The notes beneath the pieces were generated by a model, which saw only the letters and a list, made by a program, of their open reading frames with translations, was not told the DNA's origin and did not search any database. Both the position numbers and the translations under genes were made by a program. From assembly GCF_020144665.1 (NCBI RefSeq), contig NZ_JAAHBQ010000003.1, forward strand, positions 27,371 to 91,370: DNA of 64,000 nt, in the 5' to 3' direction. Source of the DNA: Oscillatoria salina IIICB1. GTDB taxonomy: Bacteria > Cyanobacteriota > Cyanobacteriia > Cyanobacteriales > SIO1D9. Below, in pieces: positions 54,057 through 62,851 of this stretch (the first letter of the stretch is position 1; each line of letters begins with the position of its first letter).

Positions 54057-55103
54057 ATGAAAAAACAGAGAATTTTACCAGTATTGGTATTAGGATCGAT
54101 AATCTGTCTAACTAATTTTTATCCGGTAACTGCTCAAGAAATAGAAAGACAGCTAAATATTCCTTTTAATAATCGCCGTCAACAAACGATTAGAGATGAA
54201 GCAGATTTACAAATTCGTCTCGGCGCACAAGAAGCACGACAACGCAATCCTGAAAAGGCAATTCCTTTCTTTTTACAAGCATTGGAACTATATCACGAAA
54301 TTGGCGATATCGACGCAATTGGTCAAACTTATGAATATTTGGCTCAAGTTTATATCAATCTCGGACGTTTGAAATCAGCAGAAGATGTACTAAGAAAAAG
54401 ATTATCAGTTGCACGCGATCGCGAAAATTTTCTGGAACAAGTTTTTGCTCTCAATAATCTCGGTACGCTCTTACTCAATACTAGAGATTTTCAAGCCGCA
54501 GACAAATTGTTTAATGAAGCTTGGGAAATTGCTCGTAGCCTTGAAAGCGATGAGGGTATAGGCTTAAGTTTGAGTAATCTCGGCTTATTAGCAGCTTACC
54601 AGCAAGATTACAATCAAGCAATTAAACGCTATCAGGCTGCTTTAACTTTTCGTCGTCAAGTTCCAGATCCTCTCGGAAGAGCAAATACTTTAAATAATTT
54701 GGGTGATGCTTACTTAGCTACCCATCAGTTTAATCAAGCTATTGATGCTTATCTTGTCGCTGAAATTCTCGCTGAGGAAAGTTTAGATTTACGCAATCGC
54801 TACCGCGCTCTGATTGGTCTAGCTGAATCTTATAATGCTCTTGGACTCGATCGCGTAGCTTTGAGAAGATTAGATGAATTATTTACCTTAGCACGGAAAA
54901 ATGAAGATTTATCCCAACAATTGAGCGCTTTACGCTTATCGGCTCAAATTTATAGCACGCAGGGTAATAGACTGGAAGCACAAAGATTTTACCAAGAGGC
55001 GATCGCGTTAGCTAGACTTCTCCAAGATACCCAATTAGAAGCAATTTTACTCAATGAATTGTCTCAAGTTGTTTACAATTTCCCCTACGGTATTCCCTAT
55101 TAA
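54057..55103 (+). CDS. Exported tetratricopeptide-repeat protein
   Basis: A 348-residue protein with a signal peptide (MKKQRILPVLVLGSIICLTN, cleavage likely after VTAQ) and about seven TPR units of the Bub2/PCMF-like type, for example ADLQIRLGAQEARQRNPEKA, LNNLGTLLLNTRDFQAADKL and LNNLGDAYLATHQFNQAIDA. TPR arrays mediate protein-protein contacts; the partner is unknown. It should act in the periplasm. The start codon stands immediately behind a heptamer-repeat tract, with no obvious Shine-Dalgarno, and another tract begins right after the stop. Confidence 0.83.
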   Translation: MKKQRILPVLVLGSIICLTNFYPVTAQEIERQLNIPFNNRRQQTIRDEADLQIRLGAQEARQRNPEKAIPFFLQALELYHEIGDIDAIGQTYEYLAQVYINLGRLKSAEDVLRKRLSVARDRENFLEQVFALNNLGTLLLNTRDFQAADKLFNEAWEIARSLESDEGIGLSLSNLGLLAAYQQDYNQAIKRYQAALTFRRQVPDPLGRANTLNNLGDAYLATHQFNQAIDAYLVAEILAEESLDLRNRYRALIGLAESYNALGLDRVALRRLDELFTLARKNEDLSQQLSALRLSAQIYSTQGNRLEAQRFYQEAIALARLLQDTQLEAILLNELSQVVYNFPYGIPY

Positions 55104-55257
55104 GGGACTGGGGACTGGGGACTGGGGATTGGGGATTGGGGACTGGGGACTGGGGACTGGGGATTGGGGAATAGGAAGATAAACTGATAACTGGTCACTG
55201 ATAACTGATAACTGGTCACTGCTAACTGCTAACTGATAACTGTTCACTGTTCACTGA
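55104..55257. repeat. STRR1 array plus ACTGATA heptamers between convergent genes
   Basis: GGGGACT/GGGGATT units (55104-55166) begin right after the TPR stop codon. ACTGATA/ACTGGTC/ACTGCTA units follow (~55176-55257) and reach the stop codon of the minus-strand SDR gene at 55259. Confidence 0.93.
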
Positions 55258-55258
55258 A

Positions 55259-55954
55259 CTAAGCTTCTCCGTATACTGGAACTAACGCACCACGCAAATC
55301 TTTTGCTGCTTCCGAAGCGAGGAAGCAAATAACTTCCGCGAGAGATTCCGGTTTAACCCACTTATTTGCGTCTTCATCTCCCATTGCTTCTCGGTTCGCT
55401 GGAGTGTCGATTACACTGGGTAAAACGCAATTAGCAGTAATATCTAAACCCTTAGTTTCTTCCGCGATCGCCTGAGTTAATGCTACCACTCCCGCTTTTG
55501 ATGCAGAATAAGCTGCTAATTGTCCCGCCGGTTGCACTGCACCTCTCGAACCTACAGTTACGATTCTACCATAACCATATTCCAGCATTTTTTGCAAGCT
55601 ATATTTACAAACCAAAAATGTTGTATTTAAGTTCAACTCAAAATCTTTCTGCCAATTTTCATAACTATATTCTGCCACTTTTCCCATCGAAAAACCGCCT
55701 ACTAAATGAATTAAAACATCCACCTTTCCCATATCATTAATCAACTGAGCCACTGCTTTTTCCTCAAATAAATTGACAGAAACAAAACGAATACTGGCAA
55801 ATTCTTGAGGGGAAAGATTTTTTTTCAGACGTTCGACTTGCTTTTCATGAATATAGGTAACAGTTAACTTTGCACCTCTGGCTAATAATGCTGGAGTTAC
55901 GCCTAATCCTAAACCTCCAGTACCCCCTGTTAACAATACTTGTTTACCTTGCAT
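55259..55954 (-). CDS. Short-chain dehydrogenase/reductase
   Basis: A 231-residue cytosolic SDR. The cofactor motif LTGGTGGLGLGVTPALLARG (~7-26, TGxxxGxG type) is followed by the NNAG-equivalent HLVGGFSMG, the catalytic serine in IVTVGSRGAVQP, and the YxxxK pair in LAAYSASKAGVVAL (~148-161). IANCVLPS-like DITANCVLPSVIDTP matches the substrate-side loop. The catalytic set is complete, so an NAD(P)H-dependent oxidoreductase is likely; the substrate is unknown. Its stop codon abuts a heptamer tract. Confidence 0.9.
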   Translation of the reverse strand: MQGKQVLLTGGTGGLGLGVTPALLARGAKLTVTYIHEKQVERLKKNLSPQEFASIRFVSVNLFEEKAVAQLINDMGKVDVLIHLVGGFSMGKVAEYSYENWQKDFELNLNTTFLVCKYSLQKMLEYGYGRIVTVGSRGAVQPAGQLAAYSASKAGVVALTQAIAEETKGLDITANCVLPSVIDTPANREAMGDEDANKWVKPESLAEVICFLASEAAKDLRGALVPVYGEA

Positions 55955-56211
55955 GGTGTTTTACTTCTCAGTTTAGTTCTTTCCTGATTCTTGTAACAGA
56001 TCTTACTTCAATTAGTAGGGAGAGAAAAAAATTAGATTTTGCCTAAAATAACCATTAGAAATATTTTTCGCATAATTTGGCATCTTTGTCAATACTAAAC
56101 TTAAAATTAGAGATTTTCTTAACAATATTCTTAACTTCTCAGGCTCTAAAAATTCCGAGTTTTCCAGAGATCCTGGTGAAGTTAGTTATAAGATGAAATC
56201 CGAAACTAACA

Positions 56212-57117
56212 ATGCCCAAGCAACTCCAATTTTACCTCAAACCATTTCTCCTTATTTCGGGAATTAGTTTAATAATGATTCCCTTACTAATTTACATCGG
56301 ATTGTTATTACGTCGTCCACCTCGCACGAACTTAGAAAAGCAGTTATCCGAGGGGATAAACTATCAACGCGAGGCTCGTTATCAACCTCGTCCAATCTTG
56401 CTGCATATTGTTAGTATTGACCTTAATTCACCAGGAGTCAAGCTATTTGTTACACCAGGAGATTCCAATAATCAAGAAATGGATATTAAAGCCCGCACAA
56501 CTTCAGAATTTTTGCAAGAATATAACTTACAATTAGCAATTAATGGGAGTTTTTTCCATCCTTTTGTCGTGCATCATCCTTGGAATTATTACCCCAGAAG
56601 TGGCGATTTTGTCAAGGTAAATGGACAAGCAATTTCTGAAGGCAAAATTTATTCCGAAGCTAGTGCTGGCTGGTATGTTTTTTGCGTTTCTAAAGATAAT
56701 CAAGCGACAATTGGAGGAACAAAATGTCCGAAAAATACGCAACAAGCATTTGCTGGAAGTGCAATCTTAGTTAAAGATGGTCAAGTAGTAGAAAATCCCG
56801 ATAACAATCCAATTGCAAATCAACCAGTTCCTCGGACTGCGGTTGCTATTGACAAAACTGGAAAAAAGTTATGGTTAATTATTGTTGATGGGAGACAACC
56901 TTTTTATAGTGACGGCGTTACTTTAACAGAATTAGCAGAAATAATAACCGATTTAGGCGCAGATCGCGGCTTAAATTTAGATGGTGGTGGTTCGACGACT
57001 TTAGTAATAGACAATGAGGAAAAAACTCAAGTTTTAAATGCTCCTTTTCATACGCGAATTCCCATGCGTCAGCGTCCAATTGCTAACCATTTAGGTGTTT
57101 ATTTTCAAGCTGATTGA
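56212..57117 (+). CDS. Phosphodiester glycosidase family protein
   Basis: A 301-residue protein with one N-terminal membrane anchor (PFLLISGISLIMIPLLIYIG, ~12-31) and a periplasmic NAGPA-like domain. HIVSIDLNSPGVKLFVTPGD opens the domain, ALNGSFF-like LQLAINGSFFHPFVVHHPW follows, and PRTAVAIDKTGKKLWLIIVDG (~215-235) and LGADRGLNLDGGGSTTLVI (~251-269) are the family signatures. Relatives remove GlcNAc from phosphodiester links in mammals and are found in bacterial exopolysaccharide or cell-wall contexts. Substrate here is unknown. Confidence 0.88.
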   Translation: MPKQLQFYLKPFLLISGISLIMIPLLIYIGLLLRRPPRTNLEKQLSEGINYQREARYQPRPILLHIVSIDLNSPGVKLFVTPGDSNNQEMDIKARTTSEFLQEYNLQLAINGSFFHPFVVHHPWNYYPRSGDFVKVNGQAISEGKIYSEASAGWYVFCVSKDNQATIGGTKCPKNTQQAFAGSAILVKDGQVVENPDNNPIANQPVPRTAVAIDKTGKKLWLIIVDGRQPFYSDGVTLTELAEIITDLGADRGLNLDGGGSTTLVIDNEEKTQVLNAPFHTRIPMRQRPIANHLGVYFQAD

Positions 57118-57276
57118 ATTTTTGCCTAGAAATAGAAAATCAGGTCAAATAGAAGATAATTTAGGCGCTTAAATTTATTTTGGGTGCGATCGCAGCGCTC
57201 CTGTCAATCCACCTTAGTATTAAATCCTGTGTTAAAATGAGATTGTCATTGTCAACGATTTTTCTTCAGAAAGATT

Positions 57277-57525
57277 ATGAAACTGGAAAATCAGCAACCT
57301 CAAAAAGCTTCCCTCCCGGAATTTATTTTGCGATTTCTGGGGGGTGCGGCATTAGCTGCATTTCTAGTATTTATTCCCGTCGCCTTGGGTGGGCGAATAG
57401 ATTTGAATTTGTTGCAAGTCAGTATAGCATTATTTCTAGTTATAGGCTGCGGACTGCTATCAAGTTTTTTTGGAAAAAGATTTATTAATGCAGTGATGGC
57501 TTCCCTAGAATCTTTCAGCCTTTAA
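57277..57525 (+). CDS. Small two-helix membrane protein, conserved hypothetical
   Basis: An 82-residue protein with two membrane helices, FLGGAALAAFLVFIPVALGG (~20-39) and SIALFLVIGCGLLSSFFGKR (~49-68). The first ~18 residues are polar (MKLENQQPQKASLPEFILR). AGAAAG stands before the ATG. I recall similar small proteins in cyanobacteria but know no function. The overlapping plus-strand frame that starts at 57180 is a shadow. Confidence 0.7.
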   Translation: MKLENQQPQKASLPEFILRFLGGAALAAFLVFIPVALGGRIDLNLLQVSIALFLVIGCGLLSSFFGKRFINAVMASLESFSL

Positions 57526-57571
57526 ACCCATTTCTTAGCCAAATTTTCCCTGTTACATTATTAAATCAGAT

Positions 57572-57595
57572 AGAGACGTTGCAGCCAACGTCTCT
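57572..57595. repeat. AGAGACGTT palindromic element, copy 2
   Basis: AGAGACGTTG (57572-57581) and CAACGTCTCT (57586-57595), 10-bp perfect arms with a 4-nt loop, then ACAAA. It stands 47 bp after the small membrane-protein gene and may also act as a terminator-like stem. Confidence 0.85.
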
Positions 57596-57615
57596 ACAAA
57601 TTAGTTATGCGTAAA

Positions 57616-57876
57616 TTAGTCATTTTTAGGGCTTTTTTGGCGTAGATGCACTAATAACGGACAAACGCGAAATTTGTGCGAATTTCCCGAAACTTGTCCG
57701 TTAAAACTACCCTGCGATTGTCGCGGTTGTGTCTCGCGAACATTGAGAAAACCACCGACAGTTAAACTATCCCCCGCGTTACTATCCACAAAGCCAATTG
57801 CTAGGGATAAAATTGTTTCGAGGATAGCTAATTTCACTCTTTTTTCTAACCGCATCACGTCACCTGAATTCGACAT
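57616..57876 (-). CDS. Doubtful small hypothetical ORF
   Basis: An 86-codon minus-strand frame beginning MSNSGDVMRLEKRVKLAILE with a hydrophobic helix near ~17-30 and a polar, Gln/Ser-rich end. A 71-codon frame on the other strand overlaps it. No ribosome site or family is clear. It could be a real small gene or an accident of the sequence; I list it because the first 35 residues look protein-like. Confidence 0.3.
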   Translation of the reverse strand: MSNSGDVMRLEKRVKLAILETILSLAIGFVDSNAGDSLTVGGFLNVRETQPRQSQGSFNGQVSGNSHKFRVCPLLVHLRQKSPKND

Positions 57877-58080
57877 GATGTTGTTCTAAAATTTCGGGGA
57901 TCTCCGAAGTCAAGAAATAGCTGAAAGCCTTACTAATTCGCTATTCGGGTGCTTTCGGGATAGCATTCGGTTTCGGTTTCCCGAAACTTTCCCGAAACTT
58001 TTTCCGCGATTTTCATTGTGGTGTTAGCGAAAAATCTCGAATGGAAATTGTCATTCTGAGTGTTAACGAAGAATCTCATA

Positions 58081-58231
58081 GATGTTTCGCTTCGCTCAAC
58101 ATGACATAATTACAGTTATTCTTAAAAGTAAAAATGGGTTTGGGAGATGTTTCGCTTCGCTCAACATGACATAATTACAGTTATTCTCAAAAGCGAAAGT
58201 GGGTTTGGGAGATGTTTCGCTTCGCTCAACA
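58081..58231. repeat. 65-bp tandem repeat, about 2.3 copies
   Basis: The unit GATGTTTCGCTTCGCTCAAC starts at 58081, 58146 and 58211, giving an exact 65-bp period; the third copy is partial and diverges after CAACAT. ATGTT...AACAT inside each unit is a short dyad. The rest of 57877-58291 holds no gene; before the array there are TTTCCCGAAACTTTCCCGAA-type direct repeats and a TGTCATTCTGAG segment of a kind dispersed in cyanobacterial genomes. Confidence 0.9.
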
Positions 58232-58291
58232 TCACTTTGTGAGTGTTATTGTGAAATAGGAATCCTCTCCGCACAGTCAAACTCTCCTACT

Positions 58292-60934
58292 ATGCCTACT
58301 TTTAGTTACGGTGAAAAATCACAACAGAAAGTCCAGGAGTTGCTCGAAGCGTTACTCAATTTTGTTGATGGGGAATTGGGTGACGACTACATTAACGCTA
58401 AAGTGAGCTTTCGCTGGGAAGAAAAAGACAAAAAAAAAGGCGAAGAAAAAGACGAAAAAGACAAAGACGAACTGAAATTAACTGTCGAGACTACTTTGGA
58501 AACGCTGCGACAGTTGATTTATGGGAAGGGAAAAATTGACCCAAAAGCGAAAAAAACCCAACGTAAAGAGATTGGGGCAATTCTGACTCACTACTTGGGG
58601 AAATTTCTGGGAATTTGGGAAGACCGTCGGCTTATTAAACGAGGTTCGGAGAGGTGGGTTTTTGTACTGAAGCTGTGGAGTAAGGACAAAGAGGAAAATC
58701 TGCGGCGGTTTCAAGAAGAGTGGCGAAAGCGTCAGCCGAATAATTCGGTTTCGGTTTCGGTTTCGGTGGAGATGGGGGGAAAGGCTGAGGAAAGTGAGGA
58801 AAATCAGCAAAAACGAGCGATAGGTTTGGAAACGCTGCCGGAAGTGCGGGTTTGGGAAGGAAGAGAAACGCTGGTGGAGAGTTTGCGGGGGAATTTACTC
58901 GTGAGGGAAAATCCTCCGAAGGTAGTGGCTTTGGTGGGACAAGGAGGAATTGGAAAGACTTCGCTGGGGGTGAAACTCCTGGAAGCGGTGGGAGTTGAGC
59001 TTAAACCGCCCAGATTAGGCACGGATTGCGCTTATGATACAGTATTCTACTTTAAAACTGAGCCGGGGACAAGTTTCGATGAAATTGCGGAATTTCTGTT
59101 AGAAAATCTGACGGTTGTAGGGTTGGAAAATTTTCCCGATGCGGCGCAAAAGATTAAGAAAATTATCGCTGAGTTGACAAATCAGCATTGTTTACTATTT
59201 TTAGATAACTTGGAAGTAATTTTACAGCCAGCGAGTGAGGAAAGGGCTGGATATGCCGTAACGCAGGAGTGGGGACAGTTTCTCAATCAGTTGGTTTATA
59301 GCAATCATTGCTCGCAGGTGATATTGACGAGTCGGGAATTGCCGCGAGATTTGGCTGATTCTCGCTGTGTTGGAACTGAACCAGACCCGAATTTGGTATG
59401 TTTAGAAACGGTGGGTGGGGTGGCGGTAGAAGCGGGGGTGAAAATTCTGCGTCAATATCAATTGAAAGACAAGGAAAGCGATTTATTTTGGGTGTCGTCA
59501 AGGGTTGATGGGCAGGTATTTATTTTAACTCAATTGGCGGCAATTGGGAGGAGGAAACCGGGCTATCTTCGCAAGCATCCAGAGTTAGTAACGAAGAAAG
59601 CGGAACCGATTTTATTAGAGCAATTAAAGAGACAAACTGAAGCAGCAAAAGATTTGTTACGGCGGATGTGTGTTTTGCGGGTGGGAATTGATGTTACTGG
59701 TTTGACTTTTTTGCGGCTTTATACGAATGATTTGGCGCAAGATCCGCGTTTTGAAATAGCATCAGAAAGGGAAGAAGCTGCGGAATTAACTGATGGGGAA
59801 ATAGAGGAAACGGAAGCAATTATTCAGCAGTTGGTAGATTGTTCTTTGGTGCAAAGTCGCTACGATGAGGAAGAGTGCGAAACTTATTATGATTTGCATC
59901 GAATTATTGTGGAGTTTCTGCAAGCTGAGTGTAAAAATGAGTTACCTCAATTGCTGGAAACGGTATATAAGTTTTATTGCACGGGGAAGAATGTGGAAAA
60001 TCCCCAAAGTTTAAATGATTTACGTCCGGTTTTGGAGGCGCAATTTTTTGCTTTTCAGTTGGGAAATTATCGGGAAGCTTACCTATTAGTTAATAATCTA
60101 GGAAGTTATTTACGACCTTGGGGACATTGGAATTTATTAAAAGATTTATGCGAAGAAGTTTTACCTTATTTAGATGGGGATTACTATGGAATTTGTTTGC
60201 AATGGATTGGAGTAATTTATCGCGATTTAGGTAGATGGAATGAAGCCAAAAAATATTTTACTGAAGCCTTAGCCAACGCAGAAAAGCAAGAAAGTAAAGA
60301 AGATATAGCTTATTCTGTCGGACTTTTGGGCGAGATTGAGCGAAATCGGGGTAATTGGGACGAAGCTCAAAGGCTGTTTCGACAATCGTTGCAGTTACAC
60401 GAAGAATTAGGCGATCGCACGGGTATGGCTGCTGTTTGGGGAGTTTTGGGCGATATTGAGCGAAATCAGGGTAATTGGGACGAAGCTGAAAAGCTGTATC
60501 GACAATCGTTGCAGTTACGAGAAGAATTAGGCGATCGCGCGGGTATGGCTTCTTCTTGGGGAGTTTTGGGCGAAATTGAGCGAAATCGGGGTAATTGGGC
60601 TGAAGCTCAAAGGCTGTATCGACAATGCTTGCAGATAGAGGAAGAATTAGGCGATCGCGCGGGTATGCCTTACTCTATTGGTTCCCTTGGCGAAGTTGAA
60701 CTAGGTAGAGGTAACTTAGATACAGCAGAAAAATACTTAATTGATGCTTTAGAAAGATTTCAAGCATTAGAAGATGTCCAGTATGTTGCTGAATGTACTT
60801 TTCGCCTTGCTCAAGTATGGCGCAAGCGAGGTAATGAAGAAGTTGCCGAAGAACATTACCATACTGCTTATCAAATCTATCAGCAACTCGGTGCAGCGAA
60901 GGATTTAGAAAAAATTGAAAAGGAATGGAATTAG
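58292..60934 (+). CDS. NB-ARC STAND protein with C-terminal TPR array
   Basis: An 880-residue cytosolic signalling ATPase. I start it at the ATG at 58292, since the frame upstream runs through the 65-bp repeat. The N-terminal ~155 residues (FSYGEKSQQKVQELLEALLN, ILTHYLGKFLGIWEDRRLI, ENLRRFQEEWRKRQP) form a helical module I have seen in cyanobacterial NB-ARC proteins, followed by a VSVSVSV linker. The NTPase has Walker A VALVGQGGIGKTSLGVKLL (~214-232), Walker B CLLFLDNLEVIL (~304) and QVILTSRELPRDLA (~346). The C-terminal TPRs (~640-850) include three nearly identical 40-residue units. Likely sensor and oligomerising switch; the effector is unknown. Confidence 0.9.
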   Translation: MPTFSYGEKSQQKVQELLEALLNFVDGELGDDYINAKVSFRWEEKDKKKGEEKDEKDKDELKLTVETTLETLRQLIYGKGKIDPKAKKTQRKEIGAILTHYLGKFLGIWEDRRLIKRGSERWVFVLKLWSKDKEENLRRFQEEWRKRQPNNSVSVSVSVEMGGKAEESEENQQKRAIGLETLPEVRVWEGRETLVESLRGNLLVRENPPKVVALVGQGGIGKTSLGVKLLEAVGVELKPPRLGTDCAYDTVFYFKTEPGTSFDEIAEFLLENLTVVGLENFPDAAQKIKKIIAELTNQHCLLFLDNLEVILQPASEERAGYAVTQEWGQFLNQLVYSNHCSQVILTSRELPRDLADSRCVGTEPDPNLVCLETVGGVAVEAGVKILRQYQLKDKESDLFWVSSRVDGQVFILTQLAAIGRRKPGYLRKHPELVTKKAEPILLEQLKRQTEAAKDLLRRMCVLRVGIDVTGLTFLRLYTNDLAQDPRFEIASEREEAAELTDGEIEETEAIIQQLVDCSLVQSRYDEEECETYYDLHRIIVEFLQAECKNELPQLLETVYKFYCTGKNVENPQSLNDLRPVLEAQFFAFQLGNYREAYLLVNNLGSYLRPWGHWNLLKDLCEEVLPYLDGDYYGICLQWIGVIYRDLGRWNEAKKYFTEALANAEKQESKEDIAYSVGLLGEIERNRGNWDEAQRLFRQSLQLHEELGDRTGMAAVWGVLGDIERNQGNWDEAEKLYRQSLQLREELGDRAGMASSWGVLGEIERNRGNWAEAQRLYRQCLQIEEELGDRAGMPYSIGSLGEVELGRGNLDTAEKYLIDALERFQALEDVQYVAECTFRLAQVWRKRGNEEVAEEHYHTAYQIYQQLGAAKDLEKIEKEWN

Positions 60935-61029
60935 TAGAGGATGAGAATGTTTTACTGTTTCGCGTCCTTTTCTCTAAATTCTTGCTACATTTAAGTGCAA
61001 TTAGGGATGATTTTTAACATTTTTTCTGT

Positions 61030-61605
61030 TTACCAAAATTTACTTAAATCTAAAGTAAATCCAGGTAAAATATCTTCACCAGAGAGAGAAAGAGGACGTG
61101 CTAAAATTTCAATTTTCGTTTGAGGACGATAAACGGCAATATTTTCGCGTTTGCGGTTAATTAACCATCCTAACTTACAACCGTTGTCGAGATATTCTTG
61201 CATTTTAGCTTGAGTCTTTTTCAGACTATCTGTAGGTGAAAGAATTTCTACGACAAAATCAGGACAGAGGGGGAGAAATTTTTCTCTTTGTTCGGGTGTT
61301 AAACCATTCCAACGAGACTTTTTAATCCAGGAAACATCAGGAGAACGATTTGCATTATTAGGAAGAATAAAACCTGTGGAAGAGTCGCAGACTTCTCCTA
61401 ATTCTGTGGTTTCGTTCCATAGCCATAATTGAGCGGTAATACTGGAGTTGCGTTTGCCAGTTTCTCCTCCCGTGGGTGGCATTATCAAAAGTTCTCCGTT
61501 AGCATTACGTTCTAATTTGAGGTCAGTGTTTTCTTGACAAAGTTGATAAAATTGCTCCTGAGAAATGGGAGCAATTTCAGCAATTTTCAAGGTGATTTGG
61601 TGCAT
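61030..61605 (-). CDS. Uma2-family (DUF820) putative endonuclease
   Basis: A 191-residue PD-(D/E)XK-fold protein of a family hugely expanded in cyanobacteria. The order is LERNANGELLIMPPTGGETG (~33-52), NRSPDVSWIKKSRWNGLTPE (~85-104, catalytic Asp in SPDVSW), LCPDFVVEILSPTDSLKKTQ (~112-131, E-x-x...D) and KMQEYLDNGCKLGWLINRKR (~133-152). All core residues are kept. Its cellular target is unknown. It follows the CHAD gene on the same strand by 30 bp. Confidence 0.93.
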   Translation of the reverse strand: MHQITLKIAEIAPISQEQFYQLCQENTDLKLERNANGELLIMPPTGGETGKRNSSITAQLWLWNETTELGEVCDSSTGFILPNNANRSPDVSWIKKSRWNGLTPEQREKFLPLCPDFVVEILSPTDSLKKTQAKMQEYLDNGCKLGWLINRKRENIAVYRPQTKIEILARPLSLSGEDILPGFTLDLSKFW

Positions 61606-61634
61606 AAAATCCCAACCCTAAACGGTTTCTTAAG

Positions 61635-62615
61635 TTAAGTAGTTAATTTGGTTTTGTTTTTCACTGTTTGTTTGACTGCTATTTCTATCTTAACTGGTGG
61701 TTGAATTTCTGCTTGCCAGATTTCCCAATATTTGCCGATGCGTTCGACAAAATCTTTAGGTTTTTCAGCATAAATTCTCGCGCCTAAATTTTGTGCATAA
61801 AGTTGTAGTTGAGGACGACGACGGTTAAGCAAACTTAAAAGTACGTCTAAGTCTTCTCGATTGTCAAATTGGTCGAACTTAGTGAGAAAATAATCGCGTA
61901 AGATAGCTAAGTCGTGGTCATCTCCTAAGTAGTCAGATAAATTCTTGAGTTGAGAGGTTAATTCTGTCATCATATCCGCCCAAATTGGGGTGAGAATGCG
62001 GAGGTGATACCAAAGATATTTAACTTGTTTGCGCCATTCGTGAAAGTTGGCGACGCTGGGTTCTTCGTTGATAAGTTCAAAGGCTGAAGAACCGCGTTTA
62101 TAAATCTTTTTTAAACCGCCGGATAAAGCTGACCAATTGTTGTTTTCTATTTCCCAGCAATCAACTCGATTTTTTGCTTCGGCTAAGATACCAGCAACTT
62201 CTTTGGTTTTGTCTTCTTTTTCAAGAATTTTGCTGCTAACTATTTCGTAGTTGGTGACTAAATTTTGTCTTATTTCTTGGAAAGCGTCGGGAACGAGATA
62301 AGTGCGAAAATAATCGATTAATTTGTCAAAAGTTTCAATCAAAACTTGGGCATCTCGCACGTCAGAAAGTTCTCTACCAGCGTCGCGAAAGCAAACGTTT
62401 TCTTGTTGGTAACGTTCTTCGCCAATTTCAGCTCTGACCAAACGCAAAACCGCGCGTAGTTTTTTGAGGGATTTGCGGCTATCGTGAACTGCTTCGTTAG
62501 GGTCGTCTTCAGTTTCACCTTTGAGTTTAGCGATCGCACTTTCGAGTTCTTCAGCAGCAATTCTTTTAATTCCTGTGGCGATGGTGAGATCTTCGGCTTG
62601 AAATTGGTAAGACAT
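61635..62615 (-). CDS. CHAD domain-containing protein
   Basis: A 326-residue cytosolic helical protein of the CHAD family, whose positively charged histidine- and lysine-rich surface binds inorganic polyphosphate. EAVHDSRKSLKKLRAVLRLV (~43-62) is the signature first helix. RDAQVLIETFDKLIDYF (~85-101) follows, then NFHEWRKQVKYLWYHLRILT (~191-210), the second conserved H..RK..KYL helix, and DYLGDDHDLAILRDYFL (~230-246). The two tandem CHAD halves are complete. No CYTH or polyphosphate kinase gene is nearby. Possible cotranscription with the Uma2 gene 30 bp downstream. Confidence 0.92.
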   Translation of the reverse strand: MSYQFQAEDLTIATGIKRIAAEELESAIAKLKGETEDDPNEAVHDSRKSLKKLRAVLRLVRAEIGEERYQQENVCFRDAGRELSDVRDAQVLIETFDKLIDYFRTYLVPDAFQEIRQNLVTNYEIVSSKILEKEDKTKEVAGILAEAKNRVDCWEIENNNWSALSGGLKKIYKRGSSAFELINEEPSVANFHEWRKQVKYLWYHLRILTPIWADMMTELTSQLKNLSDYLGDDHDLAILRDYFLTKFDQFDNREDLDVLLSLLNRRRPQLQLYAQNLGARIYAEKPKDFVERIGKYWEIWQAEIQPPVKIEIAVKQTVKNKTKLTT

Positions 62616-62851
62616 AAATAAAAAATTTTCCTGTTAACCTTATCTTAATCTTATCTCTGCTTGTCAAATCTAGGATCTCTCTAGAGTAAAGCTCGATGCC
62701 ATTTTTAATAATTTTTGTTGATAATGAGGAATTTTAACTTAAGCAATGGAAATGAGATTAGTTTATTTTTGTCGAGTTAGCCATGCTCGAGCTACAAGTT
62801 TCGATTAAAATATACAGCTAAAGACAAAAAGCTGGTGAGGAGAATTTTGGC

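Noticed and set aside
58199-58291. 31-codon N-terminal extension of the NB-ARC protein
   Set aside because: It runs through the third copy of the 65-bp repeat and has no family content; the ATG at 58292 starts the recognisable module.
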